This document shows positions 18,182 through 28,645 of a DNA stretch of 64,000 nucleotides, piece by piece; the first letter of the stretch is position 1, and each line of letters starts with the position of its first letter. Source of the stretch: Bartonella apihabitans (GTDB lineage: Bacteria; Pseudomonadota; Alphaproteobacteria; Rhizobiales; Rhizobiaceae). The notes under the pieces were generated by a model. The model was not told the DNA's origin and searched no databases. It saw only the letters and a list, made by a program, of their open reading frames with translations. The stretch spans positions 2,285,001 through 2,349,000 of the forward strand of contig NZ_CP132387.1 of assembly GCF_030758755.1 (NCBI RefSeq), given 5' to 3'. Position numbers and translations under genes: made by a program.

Positions 18182-18932
18182 GACACTCACCTGATTTATA
18201 TTATTATGTTGGAATTTGTTGAGGCGTATATAAGCCTGACTTTATTGATTGAGGAGTGACAAGATTGCATAGCTGCTGTGCAACGCTTAAGCATTTTGCG
18301 TATTTTTTAGTCACAATTCATTAAGAATTGTCCGCCTTTTGCCTCATTCCATGACATTTCGCCTTATTTACGAAATAAATCTTCGTTTTTTGCCATAATT
18401 CCTGCCAAAAATTTCATGGAAATTGTGTTAAATTAAGCCAAATTACAAATTTGAAAGAACGAAATTCTATTCACCTTTGCAAAATAACTTGTGAGTTAAC
18501 GATATTTTCTACAAATTCTCATAAATCATGGTTAATTTTTCGTTTAGAGTAATTCCTATCACGAACTTGAAATATATTGTCGACGTAAGCAAATAATTTT
18601 TTGACGAGCGCTATTGTTTATTCCCGCTATCGTCTGCGGTCTTGAAACTGTCTTGGCCAAGAAAACCCTAATCTGTTTCAATCAATTGCGGCGTATCTAT
18701 TGCAATTGTCAAACAAGAATTTGCTGTGTGACACGCGTCATCGACATAATGCTGTTCGAGAAAAGTAGACAGTTTCGTAAGAATCTTCAGTAAAGCGTTC
18801 AAAACAGCGCTCAGCCGGTTTTAAAAATTTTTTTTAGGCTAAACAATCGCTATTTGCTCCTAATGCTTCCGCTTTGAAGCTTGGTCAAAGTGGTTTTTGA
18901 TCAATTCCGGAAAATATCGGAAACAGAGACAG
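18182..18932. other. Long intergenic region, nothing recognised
   Basis: About 750 AT-rich bases between the DUF1127 gene and the purH terminator contain no ORF with family resemblance and no RNA I can name. A small RNA here cannot be excluded by eye. Confidence 0.4.
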
Positions 18933-18960
18933 AAAAAAACTGCCGGAATTCATCCGGCAG
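18933..18960 (-). terminator. Terminator after purH
   Basis: CTGCCGGA / TCCGGCAG (18940-18947 and 18953-18960) is followed on the minus strand by seven T residues, 40 bases past the purH stop. Confidence 0.85.
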
Positions 18961-18999
18961 CTTTTGATTAAATTGTACATTTTATTTTTCGCCACTTAT

Positions 19000-20616
19000 T
19001 CAGTGACGGAAATGCCGCATGCCGGTAAAGACCATAGCGATATTATTTTCGTCGGCGGCTGCAATCACCTCGTCATCGCGGATAGAACCGCCAGGCTGGA
19101 TGACCGCTGTTGCACCGGCTTCAACTGCTGACAACAATCCATCGGCAAACGGGAAGAAAGCATCGGATGCGACAACCGAACCTTTGGTCAAAGGCTCGCT
19201 TCTACCAGCAATTTTAGCTGCATCGAGCGCTTTATGGGCGGCAATACGGGCTGAATCCACACGGCTCATCTGGCCAGCACCAATGCCGACTGTTGCATTA
19301 TCCTTCACATAGACAATGGCATTCGATTTGACGTGTTTGGCAACCTGGAATGCAAATTTGAGATCGCGCATTTCCGCTTCGGTCGGTTGGCGTTTTGTAA
19401 CCACTTTCAAATCAAGATCGTCAATCACACCATTGTCGCGTGTCTGAACCAACATGCCGCCCGATACGGTTCTCATTGTCAAACCGGGTGCGCGCGGGTC
19501 AGGCAGGCCACCGGTAATCAGAAGACGCAGATTCTTCTTCTTGGCAATGATTTCGCGGGCCGTTTCTGTCGCGTCCGGTGCGATAATAACTTCGGTAAAA
19601 ATTTTGGTAATTTCGGTAGCACAATCTTCGTCAAGCGGACGGTTCAGCGCAATAATACCACCAAAAGCCGAAACAGAATCGCAAGCCAAAGCTTTGAGAT
19701 AGGCTTCTTTCAAGGTTTTGCCTTTGGCAACCCCGCAAGGATTGGCATGTTTGATAATGGCGACCGCTGCAGTCTTTTCCGGATCGAATTCGGCAACGGT
19801 TTCAAAGGCTGCGTCCGTATCATTGATATTATTATAGGAAAGCTGTTTTCCCTGTAAAACCTGTGCGGTTGATACACCGAAACGCTTTTCACCTGTCAGA
19901 TAAAAGCCGGCCTTTTGATGCGGATTTTCGCCATAGCGCATGATTGTTTCAAGCTCGCCGCCAATTGCGCGCCATTTCGGCGTATCAATTTCGAGTGTCT
20001 CTGCAAACCAGTTCGATATTGCTGCATCATATGACGCTGTACGGGCAAAAGCACGGGCAGCCAACATACGACGGAAAGAAAGCTTCAGACTGCCTTCATT
20101 TTTATCAAGTTCGGCCAATACCAGATTATAATCATCGGAATCTGTCACAACCGTAACATAGGCATGGTTTTTTGCAGCGGCACGAATCATTGCCGGTTCG
20201 CCAATGTCGATATTTTCGACAATGGTTTCATTATCGGCACCGGAAAGTCTTGTTTCCTCGAACGGATAAAGATTGACAGCAACAAGATCAATGCCGACAA
20301 TTCCGTGTTTTTTCATTGCAGCCTGATGTTCGGGATCATCACGGATTGCAAGTATGCCTCCGTGAATTGCCGGATGCAGAGTTTTGACCCGACCATCCAT
20401 GATCTCCGGAAAACCGGTTACTTCGGAAACATCTTTGACAGGCAAACCGGCTTCAGCCAGAGCCTTTGCAGTACCGCCTGTCGAAATAAGCTCGACGCCA
20501 TATTCATGAAGTCGCGTCGCAAAGTCGATAAGGCCGGTTTTATCCGATACGGAAATAAGAGCCCGACGCACCCGAAGCAAATCGGGCGCGGGAATGTGTT
20601 TCGATGTCACAGTCAT
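19000..20616 (-). CDS. purH: Bifunctional AICAR formyltransferase / IMP cyclohydrolase
   Basis: PurH performs the last two steps of purine synthesis, formylating AICAR with 10-formyl-THF and closing the ring to IMP. The 538-residue length is typical. The N-terminal MGS-like cyclohydrolase domain contains [25 protein letters not shown] and [15 protein letters not shown]. The C-terminal transformylase domain contains [13 protein letters not shown], the KHANPCGVA motif with its catalytic Lys-His, and FFPFADGLL. It is followed by a terminator and preceded upstream by the heparinase-like gene and rsmB, an arrangement common in the order. Confidence 0.97.
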   Translation of the reverse strand: MTVTSKHIPAPDLLRVRRALISVSDKTGLIDFATRLHEYGVELISTGGTAKALAEAGLPVKDVSEVTGFPEIMDGRVKTLHPAIHGGILAIRDDPEHQAAMKKHGIVGIDLVAVNLYPFEETRLSGADNETIVENIDIGEPAMIRAAAKNHAYVTVVTDSDDYNLVLAELDKNEGSLKLSFRRMLAARAFARTASYDAAISNWFAETLEIDTPKWRAIGGELETIMRYGENPHQKAGFYLTGEKRFGVSTAQVLQGKQLSYNNINDTDAAFETVAEFDPEKTAAVAIIKHANPCGVAKGKTLKEAYLKALACDSVSAFGGIIALNRPLDEDCATEITKIFTEVIIAPDATETAREIIAKKKNLRLLITGGLPDPRAPGLTMRTVSGGMLVQTRDNGVIDDLDLKVVTKRQPTEAEMRDLKFAFQVAKHVKSNAIVYVKDNATVGIGAGQMSRVDSARIAAHKALDAAKIAGRSEPLTKGSVVASDAFFPFADGLLSAVEAGATAVIQPGGSIRDDEVIAAADENNIAMVFTGMRHFRH

Positions 20617-20771
20617 AGTATTGTTCCTGAAATTTACGCAGAAGAAATAACCTTAACTGCCATAGCACAGGAAGTTGGAAAAAACACTCTGTGAATAGAA
20701 AAGTGAACGGTTTTAACTTGAAACTTTTAGATAAGCTCTTTTCAAAATACCTTCATTTTCAGGTCAAATAC

Positions 20772-22385
20772 TTAGCTTGCTCCGGTAATACGTGTAAAAC
20801 GCCAACGGATTTTTTCGGTGAGAACGGGCCGAAAATTCAAGACAATCTGCCGTGTCCTTTTGGGGCCGCTTGCATCTGCAAAGTCGATTGAATCTTCAAG
20901 CTGGATATCGGCATCGGGAGAAATAAAATTCCACACGTCTCCCTTCAAAACTTCCAGACGCAAGCTGTTCCCATCATGGCTTACTTCGACATGCGGATGA
21001 AGATGGAACCGCACCGCGACATTGTCACGACCATCGCTCTTGATGGATTTGCCGGCAGGCGCATAGAAGGAATCGTAACCGTCAATAATATTGCCATTGG
21101 ATGTAAGCAGCAATCCACGTTCATGAATCATATTGAACGATCCGACATAGCCATTGTGACTTGCAACAAAACCGATACGATCCGGTTCTTCAACCCGTTT
21201 TATATTGACAATTGTCGGGCCGCTTATGAGCGCGGCACGGGTTTTGCCTTTGCGCTTATAGAATTTACCGGAAGAGGTATCATTCAGTGTCGCCGTCGAA
21301 TGGGCTGCGGTTGCCCGCGCCATCAAAGCATAATCGGCCGGTTCATAAGGATCGATTCCCGCATTGATAATAAACCGGTCAGCACCCGAGGACATTTCGA
21401 ATGAAAGACAGCCTGCGGCCGCCTGATAGGAAACCTGACGCGGCGGTATGGTTCCCGTATCGGCAATGATGGTTGTGTTATTGGCATAAAGTCTCTGATA
21501 GCCGGAATAGGGGGCATGTGAAAAAGGCATACCGGCTGTCTCGTCGAGTTTCAAAACAACTGCCAGCCGTTCCGGCAAAATCGGTCCGACACCGTTAAAA
21601 TGGGCAAGCGTCTGATCCTGATGAACAAAAAACCGCAGAGCCGGTAACATGCGTTCAACCGAATCAACCAATATTCTCGGTGCAGTCTCTTTGCTATGTG
21701 CATAAAGGTGGCGCAGTGCGATGAGATCGGTCAAAAGCGAAAGCAATGTTGCGGGATTACGCGAAATATGCCCGCCATCCGGCAATATTTGTCGGGTCAA
21801 AGAGCGGGTAAGCTGTGCCTGTGCTGCCTTCTTCATCGAAGGGGACACCGGCAAACAAATGGACGCAAAGCACAACGCCGCTGCCGCCTGAAGACGGTTT
21901 TCATCCTCATCCATATTGCGGATAGCCGTTCTTAAAAACCGTGCATGAAAACCCAATGCTCGCATGAAGCGACGTTCGAAATTTTCATTTGCGCCATCAA
22001 GCAACATCCGTGCATGGCAAAGCCAGGAAATCAGCCTACGTGCTGCAACATCGGGATACCAAGCAGGCCCTTTGACATGTTTTCCGGATTGTTCAATCCA
22101 GTCGTTGAGCAAAGAACGGGCATGGGCATTGGCAAGCGGGGTGCGTGCCGCATCAAGATGCCGGAGCCAGCTAAAATCGTTAAGTGCTGCTTCCCAAGCC
22201 GGTGTCGGCGGTTCGATCGCAAAAGGCGAGATTGACCCCGTTTGGACAATCCGTCCGGCAAGTGCGAACCGGCCATGATAGAATTCATGCGCCATTTCCG
22301 GATCGGCCAAATGAAGATCGACCGGTTCGGCCAGAATGCGTTGCGGACGAAAGCCGGAAAAACGCCAGCGGAACAGCGGCCCCAC
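20772..22385 (-). CDS. Heparinase II/III family protein; probable 5' frameshift
   Basis: The open frame (GTG 22385) encodes 537 residues. An N-terminal alpha-helical toroid region (about 1-300) includes WLRHLDAA, LLNDWIEQ, DVAARRLISWL and QILPDGGHISRNP. It is followed by a heparinase II/III-like beta-sheet domain with YSGYQRLYANNTTIIADTG and AAHSTATLNDTSS. Such proteins are polysaccharide-lyase-like, but those in Hyphomicrobiales have no proven substrate. The frame begins abruptly at GPLFRWRFSG. The missing N-terminus (MSTTVDQQYK to RRCVWG, from GTG 22462) is readable in another frame, and one extra G in the run at 22380-22383 would join them. The likely true extent is 20772-22462. It sits between rsmB and purH on the same strand. 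Confidence 0.87.
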   Translation of the reverse strand: MGPLFRWRFSGFRPQRILAEPVDLHLADPEMAHEFYHGRFALAGRIVQTGSISPFAIEPPTPAWEAALNDFSWLRHLDAARTPLANAHARSLLNDWIEQSGKHVKGPAWYPDVAARRLISWLCHARMLLDGANENFERRFMRALGFHARFLRTAIRNMDEDENRLQAAAALCFASICLPVSPSMKKAAQAQLTRSLTRQILPDGGHISRNPATLLSLLTDLIALRHLYAHSKETAPRILVDSVERMLPALRFFVHQDQTLAHFNGVGPILPERLAVVLKLDETAGMPFSHAPYSGYQRLYANNTTIIADTGTIPPRQVSYQAAAGCLSFEMSSGADRFIINAGIDPYEPADYALMARATAAHSTATLNDTSSGKFYKRKGKTRAALISGPTIVNIKRVEEPDRIGFVASHNGYVGSFNMIHERGLLLTSNGNIIDGYDSFYAPAGKSIKSDGRDNVAVRFHLHPHVEVSHDGNSLRLEVLKGDVWNFISPDADIQLEDSIDFADASGPKRTRQIVLNFRPVLTEKIRWRFTRITGAS

Positions 22386-22462
22386 ACACAGCGCCGCAAC
22401 ACACGCATCGCAGCATAAAGCGCCGGCGATGTTTTATATTGCTGATCAACTGTAGTGGACAC

Positions 22463-22781
22463 GATCGGAACTCCAAGAAAACAAACTTGAGTGTATTTTC
22501 TTTGATTAAGGTGAATGATTGGTTAATTTTGGTAAAAAACTCGCAATAGACCATCGCGATCAAATGAAATTATTATCATCTATTTTTGGAAACGAGCGTA
22601 AATCCTAGGCCGGTTTTCAAGTGTTTTGTCTTGCAATATCGGCGTTAAAAATCGGGTATTTTGCCCATCAACAATTTAAAATTCACAAAATAAATTTTCA
22701 AAAACCGAAGATTTCAGTGCCCGATTTCTCTTTTGTCAGAAAAAACCGGAGGGGCTGAAAAAATAGGAGGTTGCGAAAAGC
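22463..22781. other. Intergenic, nothing recognised
   Basis: About 320 AT-rich bases between rsmB and the heparinase-like gene. No clear terminator or promoter motif is visible to me. Confidence 0.35.
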
Positions 22782-24215
22782 TTAAGCAATACGTTTGAAT
22801 CTCGCAGCAAAAAAACCGTCCATGCCCGATAATGATGGTGTTTGTCCTTCAAGATCGGCAGGAGTTGTCCGCAAAACTCCGTTTGATAAAAGCTCTTTTC
22901 TTCCTCCCATTTCCTCGCCACGGATTGGCACGAGCTTGATGTCATTGCGGCTTGTAAGGATGTTATTGACGAGCTCTTCACCTTCCTGTCTTGCAATCGA
23001 ACAATTTGCAAAGACAATCAAACCGCCGATTTTGACAAGCGAAATGGAAGAGACAAGAAGTTCAAGCTGTAATTTTGCAAGTTTTTCAACATCACTAATA
23101 TCTTTTGTCCATAAAATATCAGGATGCCTTCTGATTGTTCCAGTCGACGAACAGGGAGCATCAAGTAAAACAGCATCAAAAAGCTCTTCCGGTTTGAAGT
23201 CTTTAAGGTTGCCGGCCCATGTTGTAACCTTCAAATCGAGGCGTTCCATATTATGTTGTAAACGCTTCAGACGGTTTGCCGAAAGATCGATTGCCGTTAC
23301 ATGGGCTCCCTGAACGGCAAGTTCTGCCGTTTTTCCGCCGGGTGCTGCACATAAATCTGCTACAGCTTTATCTTTAATATCACCGAGCAAACGCGCAGGA
23401 AGAGAGGCGGCAACATCTTGCACCCACCATTCCCCTTGCTGATAACCTTCAAGATCACTTACCGCCCCTTCGACATGTTCAAGCCGCACTGTGCCATTGA
23501 AGAGAACATGCCCACCGAGTTTTTCCGCCCACATTTCAGGGTTGCTTTTGACTGAAATATCGATTGGTGGTTCAATTGCCTGTGCAGCTATAATTTTTGC
23601 TGCCTTTTCACGACCGTAGTTTTCAATAAGCATTTTCGAAAACCATGCCGGAATATTTTCCGTGGTCGAGTTTTGCGCCCGTTCTTTGTCGGCATTGCGG
23701 GCAAGTTTTCGCAAAATCGCATTGATAAGACCGGAAAAGCGCTGATTGCGCGGGTCGCATTTGGCGGCCGTGACGGCAAGATCAATCGCTGCATGGTCGG
23801 GAACGTCAAGATAGAGCACTTGTGCCGCCGCTACATGGAGAAGATGTCTTAAGGACAGGGCATTTTGCGGCAAAGGCCGATCGAGATAAGCCCCAAGGAT
23901 TCTTTCAATATCGGCACGATGGCGAAGTGCCGCCCCCAAAATAGCGCGCACCAGCATACGATCGCGCATTTCAAGTGCCAAATATTGGGGATGCCCGTGC
24001 TCGTTATCAGTGAGGCCATCAAGCGATGTCTTTTTGTCAACCACGGCAGAAAGCAGACGGGCTGCTGCCTGTCTTGCCGGAAGACCCGGAACAGGCACTG
24101 CAGATTTTTTTTCTGACAAACCGGATTGATCTATTTTACGTTTATTTGCCAATATCAACTCGTTATGACCATGAACCTTTCGGCGTGTTATTGCGCATCC
24201 ATGACGGACGTTCAA
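22782..24215 (-). CDS. rsmB: 16S rRNA (cytosine-C5)-methyltransferase, RsmB/Fmu family
   Basis: RsmB methylates C967 of 16S rRNA using AdoMet. The product (477 residues from the furthest start) has an NusB-like N-terminal RNA-binding domain (about residues 45-175, with [18 protein letters not shown]). A Rossmann methyltransferase domain follows, with [16 protein letters not shown] (AdoMet site), [17 protein letters not shown] (catalytic Cys motif) and VFANCSI (second Cys). The furthest start overlaps htpX by 53 bases, so initiation is more likely at a TTG near 24158 or 24152, giving [10 protein letters not shown] at the N-terminus. It precedes the heparinase-like gene and purH. Confidence 0.92.
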   Translation of the reverse strand: MNVRHGCAITRRKVHGHNELILANKRKIDQSGLSEKKSAVPVPGLPARQAAARLLSAVVDKKTSLDGLTDNEHGHPQYLALEMRDRMLVRAILGAALRHRADIERILGAYLDRPLPQNALSLRHLLHVAAAQVLYLDVPDHAAIDLAVTAAKCDPRNQRFSGLINAILRKLARNADKERAQNSTTENIPAWFSKMLIENYGREKAAKIIAAQAIEPPIDISVKSNPEMWAEKLGGHVLFNGTVRLEHVEGAVSDLEGYQQGEWWVQDVAASLPARLLGDIKDKAVADLCAAPGGKTAELAVQGAHVTAIDLSANRLKRLQHNMERLDLKVTTWAGNLKDFKPEELFDAVLLDAPCSSTGTIRRHPDILWTKDISDVEKLAKLQLELLVSSISLVKIGGLIVFANCSIARQEGEELVNNILTSRNDIKLVPIRGEEMGGRKELLSNGVLRTTPADLEGQTPSLSGMDGFFAARFKRIA

Positions 24216-25119
24216 CAGTGCGGCGCATATTTTCCCATGGCGAACCGCTTGTTGTCGTAATATTCATTTCCTCGGCCTGTTTGCGCAAAGCTGCAATACG
24301 ATTTTCTGTCGAGGGGTGGGTCGAAAAAAGATTATCCGCTCCGCTGCCATTCAGGGGATTGATGATAAACAAATGTGCCGTTGCCGGATTACGCTCTGCT
24401 TCCTCATTGGGGATAGTTTCAACACCGTGGGCAATTTTGTTCAAAGCCGAAGCAAGCCATAGCGGATTTCCGCATATCTGCCCACCGCGTTTATCGGCCG
24501 CATATTCGCGTGTTCTGCTGATCGCCATTTGCACAAGCATGGCGGCAAATGGTGCCACAAACATAGCGATAATCGTACCGATAATACCCGATGAATTGGA
24601 ATTACCATTGGAATCGCGGTTGCTACTGCCGAAAAACAACGCAAAATTGCCAAGCATCGAAATGGCACCGGCGATGGATGCGGTAATGGTCATTGTCAGC
24701 GTATCATGGTTTTGCACATGTGACAGCTCGTGCGCCATAACACCGGCCAGTTCTTCCGGACTAAGAGCATTCAACAAGCCCGTTGTTGCGGCAACAGAAG
24801 CATGTTCGGGGTTGCGCCCTGTTGCAAAAGCATTGGGCTGGGCATCATCAATCACAAAGACTTTCGGTTGGGGAAGACCGGCTTTTTTGGCAAGGTCGCT
24901 GACAATCCGGTAATATTGGGGGGCGCTCCGCTCATCGACCTGATGCGCGCCATACATATTCAAAACCATTTTATCCGAATTCCAATAGGAAAACAGATTC
25001 ATTCCGGCTGAAATGAGAAATGCGATCACTGCGCCATGACTGCCGCCAATCAGGTAACCGACGCCCATTAATAGTGCCGTCATGAAAGCAAGAAGCATGG
25101 CGGTACGCATAAAATTCAT
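24163..25119 (-). CDS. htpX: Zinc metalloprotease HtpX
   Basis: HtpX is a membrane-bound M48 protease that degrades misfolded inner-membrane proteins. ATG 25119 gives [20 protein letters not shown], the usual start, and a GGAG ribosome site lies 13 bases upstream; the TTG at 25128 is less likely. Two N-terminal helices (about 4-25 and 28-46) precede the zinc motif H130-E131-x2-H134 ([11 protein letters not shown]). Two further hydrophobic segments follow, then [16 protein letters not shown] with the third ligand Glu, and [15 protein letters not shown]. The length of 318 residues is normal. It lies upstream of rsmB on the same strand. Confidence 0.95.
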   Translation of the reverse strand: MNFMRTAMLLAFMTALLMGVGYLIGGSHGAVIAFLISAGMNLFSYWNSDKMVLNMYGAHQVDERSAPQYYRIVSDLAKKAGLPQPKVFVIDDAQPNAFATGRNPEHASVAATTGLLNALSPEELAGVMAHELSHVQNHDTLTMTITASIAGAISMLGNFALFFGSSNRDSNGNSNSSGIIGTIIAMFVAPFAAMLVQMAISRTREYAADKRGGQICGNPLWLASALNKIAHGVETIPNEEAERNPATAHLFIINPLNGSGADNLFSTHPSTENRIAALRKQAEEMNITTTSGSPWENMRRTVERPSWMRNNTPKGSWS

Positions 25120-25202
25120 TGTCAACAACTCCGATATAACGCATATTTGTCCTTATATGATGGTGAATATTTCCGTTTTCTTCAATGGAAGACCTATGAA
25201 AA

Positions 25203-25415
25203 ATGACTGACAAACAACAAGAACAAAATACAGAGAATAAAAATTCCGAAAAAAAAGAACTTCCCCCTGCAGCACAAAGAGCACTGAAAGAAGCTGAAGA
25301 ACGGCGTAAAAAAGCCAAAAAAACCGATGCGCCCAAGGAAATTGGTGGCCGTGGTGGTAACGATCCTTCACGCTATGGCGACTGGGAAATAAAGGGGCGG
25401 GCAATCGACTTCTAA
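25203..25415 (+). CDS. DUF1674 protein (succinate dehydrogenase assembly factor 4-like)
   Basis: This is a 70-residue, highly charged protein ending in GGRGGNDPSRYGDWEIKGRAIDF-type residues, the DUF1674 signature. In mitochondria the homologue SdhAF4 chaperones the flavinylated SDHA subunit. The N-terminal half is Lys/Glu-rich and probably disordered (ELPPAAQRALKEAEERRK). It is divergent from htpX with an 83-base gap that must hold both promoters. The role in bacteria is inferred from the eukaryotic homologue. Confidence 0.88.
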   Translation: MTDKQQEQNTENKNSEKKELPPAAQRALKEAEERRKKAKKTDAPKEIGGRGGNDPSRYGDWEIKGRAIDF

Positions 25416-25910
25416 ATTTGAAAGAACGTTCAAATAAATTTGGCTTTCTTGAACGACTAAACTTGTCTCGCATGAGATGGATTTGCTTTGCGCGATATTG
25501 CCCTTTTAACAAGACTGCTCTTTTAATATGGGTCGCAATAATATGTTAAACGAATTTTCAAGACGGGCTTTTGCCGCCTGTTGTTTCGGGGGGCATTAAT
25601 TTTTATTTCAAGCTTGAATTTATCCGAAAAACATTTCCCGTAATGGTTTCCCTGTCATTATTTCCATTCCATAGCGTAAAGCATAAAATACGTTTCCGCA
25701 TTTCCGGTTTGATCGGATAGGTTTCCGTACTTTTTTAAAAAACACTTCACGAATTGCTTGCCGCAAATGGTTGATCCTAAACCGGTCGCTTGCCGGATTA
25801 AAACCGTTGCTGCATTGAATTCCGGTTTTAAACTTATCCCCTACGATAAAAAAGCGAATGCGGAAAAATTAGTCTATTCGACGTTTAAGCGTCACGCAAA
25901 AATTCCAACA
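25416..25910. other. Intergenic, nothing recognised
   Basis: About 495 bases between the DUF1674 gene and the rpsP terminator. Short ORFs here lack family resemblance. Confidence 0.4.
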
Positions 25911-25937
25911 AAAAACGGGCATCAACTGCCCGTTTTT
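25911..25937 (-). terminator. Terminator after rpsP
   Basis: An 11-bp inverted repeat (AAAAACGGGCA / TGCCCGTTTTT, 5-nt loop) lies about 50 bases past the rpsP stop. The T run on either strand would allow bidirectional action. Confidence 0.85.
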
Positions 25938-25988
25938 TTGACTTTTTAAAAACTTGCCGGAAGTCTCGAAAGCTTCAATTTTAAAAGC

Positions 25989-26378
25989 TTATTCTGTCGG
26001 CTGGGCTGCTTCTTCAGCAGGAGCAGCAGCGGCAGCTTTGGCTTCTTCTTCGGCCTGTTTGGCAGCAGCAATACGTTCCTGAGCTTTTTTGCCGGGCTGC
26101 GCTTTATTCGGATTGTTGCGGGGTTTGCGCTTGAAAAGACCGGCAGCATCAAGGAAACGTGCAACACGATCTGTTGGCAAAGCACCATGACCGAGCCAAT
26201 ATTGAATGCGCTCGTTATCCATCTTTACGCGATCATTCTCGTCGGCAAGCATCGGGTTCCAGAAACCGACACGTTCGATAAACCGGCCATCACGCGGGCT
26301 GCGGATATCGGCGATAACGATATGATAGTAAGGACGCTTTTTTGAACCTGCGCGTGACAGACGAATTTTCAACGACAT
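25989..26378 (-). CDS. rpsP: 30S ribosomal protein S16
   Basis: S16 is an assembly-critical 30S subunit protein. The 129-residue product begins [28 protein letters not shown] residues and contains [13 protein letters not shown] and [20 protein letters not shown], all diagnostic. A tail of about 45 residues rich in Lys, Ala, Glu and Pro extends the core, as is usual in alphaproteobacteria. It lies downstream of the chorismate mutase and ffh genes on the same strand. Unusually, it is followed by a terminator and unrelated genes rather than rimM. Confidence 0.96.
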   Translation of the reverse strand: MSLKIRLSRAGSKKRPYYHIVIADIRSPRDGRFIERVGFWNPMLADENDRVKMDNERIQYWLGHGALPTDRVARFLDAAGLFKRKPRNNPNKAQPGKKAQERIAAAKQAEEEAKAAAAAPAEEAAQPTE

Positions 26379-26459
26379 GTTTTATCTCCTATTGTCGGTT
26401 TTGGCTTTTTACCAATCGGGTTGCCGCCGGTCTTTTCGTGTTCCGGCAGAATTGTTTCC

Positions 26460-26765
26460 TTATTTCGAATGAAGTTTCAAAGCCGTCGCTTCGTGGTGAC
26501 GAATGACTTCCTTGACGATGAAATTTAAAAATTTTTCCGCAAAATCGGGATCAAGATGGCTTTCTTCCGCAAGCTTGCGCAAACGTTCGACCTGCCGTTT
26601 TTCGCGTGATGGATCGGCGGGCGGAAGGCCATATTTTGCCTTTAACACTCCCACAGCTTTGGTGCAGCGGAACCGTTCGGCAAGAATATGCACAAGTGCA
26701 GCATCAAAATTGTCGATGGATTCACGAAGTTGCAAAAGCTCTTCAGGAATTTTTGTATCGCTCAT
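26460..26765 (-). CDS. Chorismate mutase (AroQ type)
   Basis: This AroQ-class, all-helical chorismate mutase of 101 residues converts chorismate to prephenate for Phe/Tyr synthesis. Recognisable parts are LLQLRESIDNFDAALVHILAERF (helix 1 with active-site Arg), KAKYGLPPADPSREKRQVERL and FLNFIVKEVIRHHEA. ATG 26765 (MSDTKIPEE) fits homologues; a TTG at 26792 overlapping the ffh stop is possible and would add nine residues. It lies between ffh and rpsP, a position typical for Hyphomicrobiales. It carries no prephenate dehydratase domain. Confidence 0.9.
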   Translation of the reverse strand: MSDTKIPEELLQLRESIDNFDAALVHILAERFRCTKAVGVLKAKYGLPPADPSREKRQVERLRKLAEESHLDPDFAEKFLNFIVKEVIRHHEATALKLHSK

Positions 26766-26788
26766 AATCTTCAATGTTTCTTCGTTTT

Positions 26789-28335
26789 TCAATGCTTCTT
26801 CGGCAGACCGGGAAGGCCCGGAAATTTGGTTCCACTTGAAGGTAATCCGGGTAATGCCCCGCCACCGAGACCGGGAAGCTTGTTTCCGAGGCCTGCACTT
26901 TCAGCCTGTTTCTGAATTTTTTCCAATTGCTTGGGATCCATTGACGAAAGATCGGGAAGTCCGCCCCCCAAACCGCCAAATCCCAATTTGGCGCCAATGC
27001 CACCCATCATCTTCTGCATCAGACCACCTTTGCCTTTGCCGCCCATCATTTTCATCATGTCGGCCATCTGGCGATGCATTTTAAGAAGTTTGTTAATGTC
27101 GGCCGCATTGGTACCCGAACCTTTGGCAATGCGCTGTTTGCGGCTATGTTTCAAAAGATCGGGATTGGCACGTTCTTCTTTGGTCATGGAAGAAATAATG
27201 GCCAATTGCCGGTTAAAAAGATTGTCGTCAAGACCGGCAGCCGCAATCTGGTCTTTCATTTTTCCGATGCCCGGCATCATGCCGAGAATGCCGCCCATAC
27301 CGCCCAATTTTTTCATTTGCTTGAGCTGTTCGGCCAAATCGCTCAGGTCGAATTTGCCCTTCTGCATTTTTTTGGCAAGTGCAGCGGCTTTTTCCTGATC
27401 TATCGTTTCTGCAGCTTTTTCAACCAGCGAAACAATATCGCCCATGCCCAGAATACGATCGGCAATGCGGCGCGGATGGAATTCTTCCAGCGCTTCCATT
27501 TTTTCGCCGGTTGCAATGGCCTTGATCGGCTTGCCGGTTACAGCGCGCATGGAAAGGGCAGCACCACCGCGCCCGTCACCATCCATACGTGTCAATATGA
27601 TACCGGTAATACCCACACGCTCGTCAAATGAACGGGCAAGGTTGACAGCATCCTGACCGGTCAGACTATCGGCAACAAGCAAGATTTCATGTGGAGCGGA
27701 TTTGGCCTTGATGTCGGCCATTTCGACCATAAGCGGCTCATCGATATGGGTACGACCGGCGGTATCGAGAATAACAACATCCTGACCGCCAAGTTTGGCA
27801 GCCTGAACAGCACGGGCAGCTATTTCAACCGGTGTCTGGCCGGCGATGATCGGCAATGTCGGCACATGAATCTGTTCACCGAGCTGTCGCAATTGTTCCT
27901 GAGCTGCCGGACGACGCGTATCAAGAGAAGCCATCAGAACTTTTTTGTTCTGTTTTTCAGTGAGACGTTTGGCAATTTTTGCCGAAGTTGTCGTTTTACC
28001 TGAACCTTGCAGGCCGACCATCATAATAACAACCGGTGAAGGTGCATTGAGGTCTATGGAAATGCCTTCTGTGCCAAGCATTTCCACCAACTCGTCATGA
28101 ACGAGTTTGACAACCATTTGCCCCGGTTTGATTGATTTCAAGAGATTGGCACCAACCGCCTTTTCACGAACACGGTCGGTAAAGGAGCGCACAACATCAA
28201 GTGCAACATCGGCTTCAATCAGCGCACAACGGGCAGCTCACGCAGAGCGGTTGCAACATCCTGCTCCGACAGGCTTCCCCGCCCTGTCAGATTGTTCAGA
28301 ATAGTGCCCAGACGTTCCTGTAAGGAATCAAACAT
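26789..28335 (-). pseudogene. ffh: Signal recognition particle protein Ffh, frameshifted near the 5' end
   Basis: Ffh is the GTPase that, with 4.5S RNA, targets nascent membrane proteins to FtsY. From ATG 28335 the frame reads MFDSLQERLGTILNNLTGRG to VATALRE, then hits a stop. The other frame resumes with ALIEADVALDVVRSFTDRVREKA and runs intact to 26789. The junction is at about 28224-28239 (net +2 or -1 base). The NG domain shows GLQGSGKTTTSAKIAKRL, DTRRPAAQEQL, DTAGR and TRMDGDGRGGAAL. The M domain is Met-rich and ends in a Gly/Pro-rich tail. Since ffh is essential, a sequence error is likelier than inactivation. Initiation at an internal GTG (28192) would remove most of the N-domain helical bundle. 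Confidence 0.9.
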
Positions 28336-28380
28336 TGTCTACCTCTTTAATAAGCCAACAAAACCGAACCAAACGAAACA

Positions 28381-28460
28381 CCCACCCGAGGGCGCATCGC
28401 GCTGTCGGATGTTGACCTCCGGGATCTCTTTATACCGTTACGGGTCCCGGTCGGTGGCTC
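28381..28460 (-). promoter_or_regulatory. Structured leader upstream of ffh, unassigned
   Basis: The minus strand here can fold as a closed multi-branch element. The closing stem pairs CCACCGA (28457-28451) with TCGGGTGG (28389-28382). A second stem pairs CCGGGA (28450-28445) with TCCCGG (28424-28419). A hairpin is formed by GCGCGATGCGC (28402-28392). It is GC-rich in an AT-rich gap and lies 46 bases before the ffh ATG. It lacks the conserved SRP RNA motif, so it is not 4.5S RNA. Function unknown. Confidence 0.45.
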
Positions 28461-28645
28461 CAAGTCTGATAAGCTTGTCGCAGATTTAAAGCGTCTTAAA
28501 ACAGCAAAAGAAGCATCTTGTCAAGGTTTATGCATAATGTATTTGATAAAGTGTAATCCTACTTGGTTTCAGAACCAACTTGTTATAAGCGATAAACAAC
28601 ATTTTACCTGCATAAAGGTCAGGTTTTTAAGAAGGAACAGCTCGA

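Noticed and set aside
28381..28460. 4.5S SRP RNA gene next to ffh
   Set aside because: The conserved GGAAGGAAGCAG-type loop of SRP RNA is absent.
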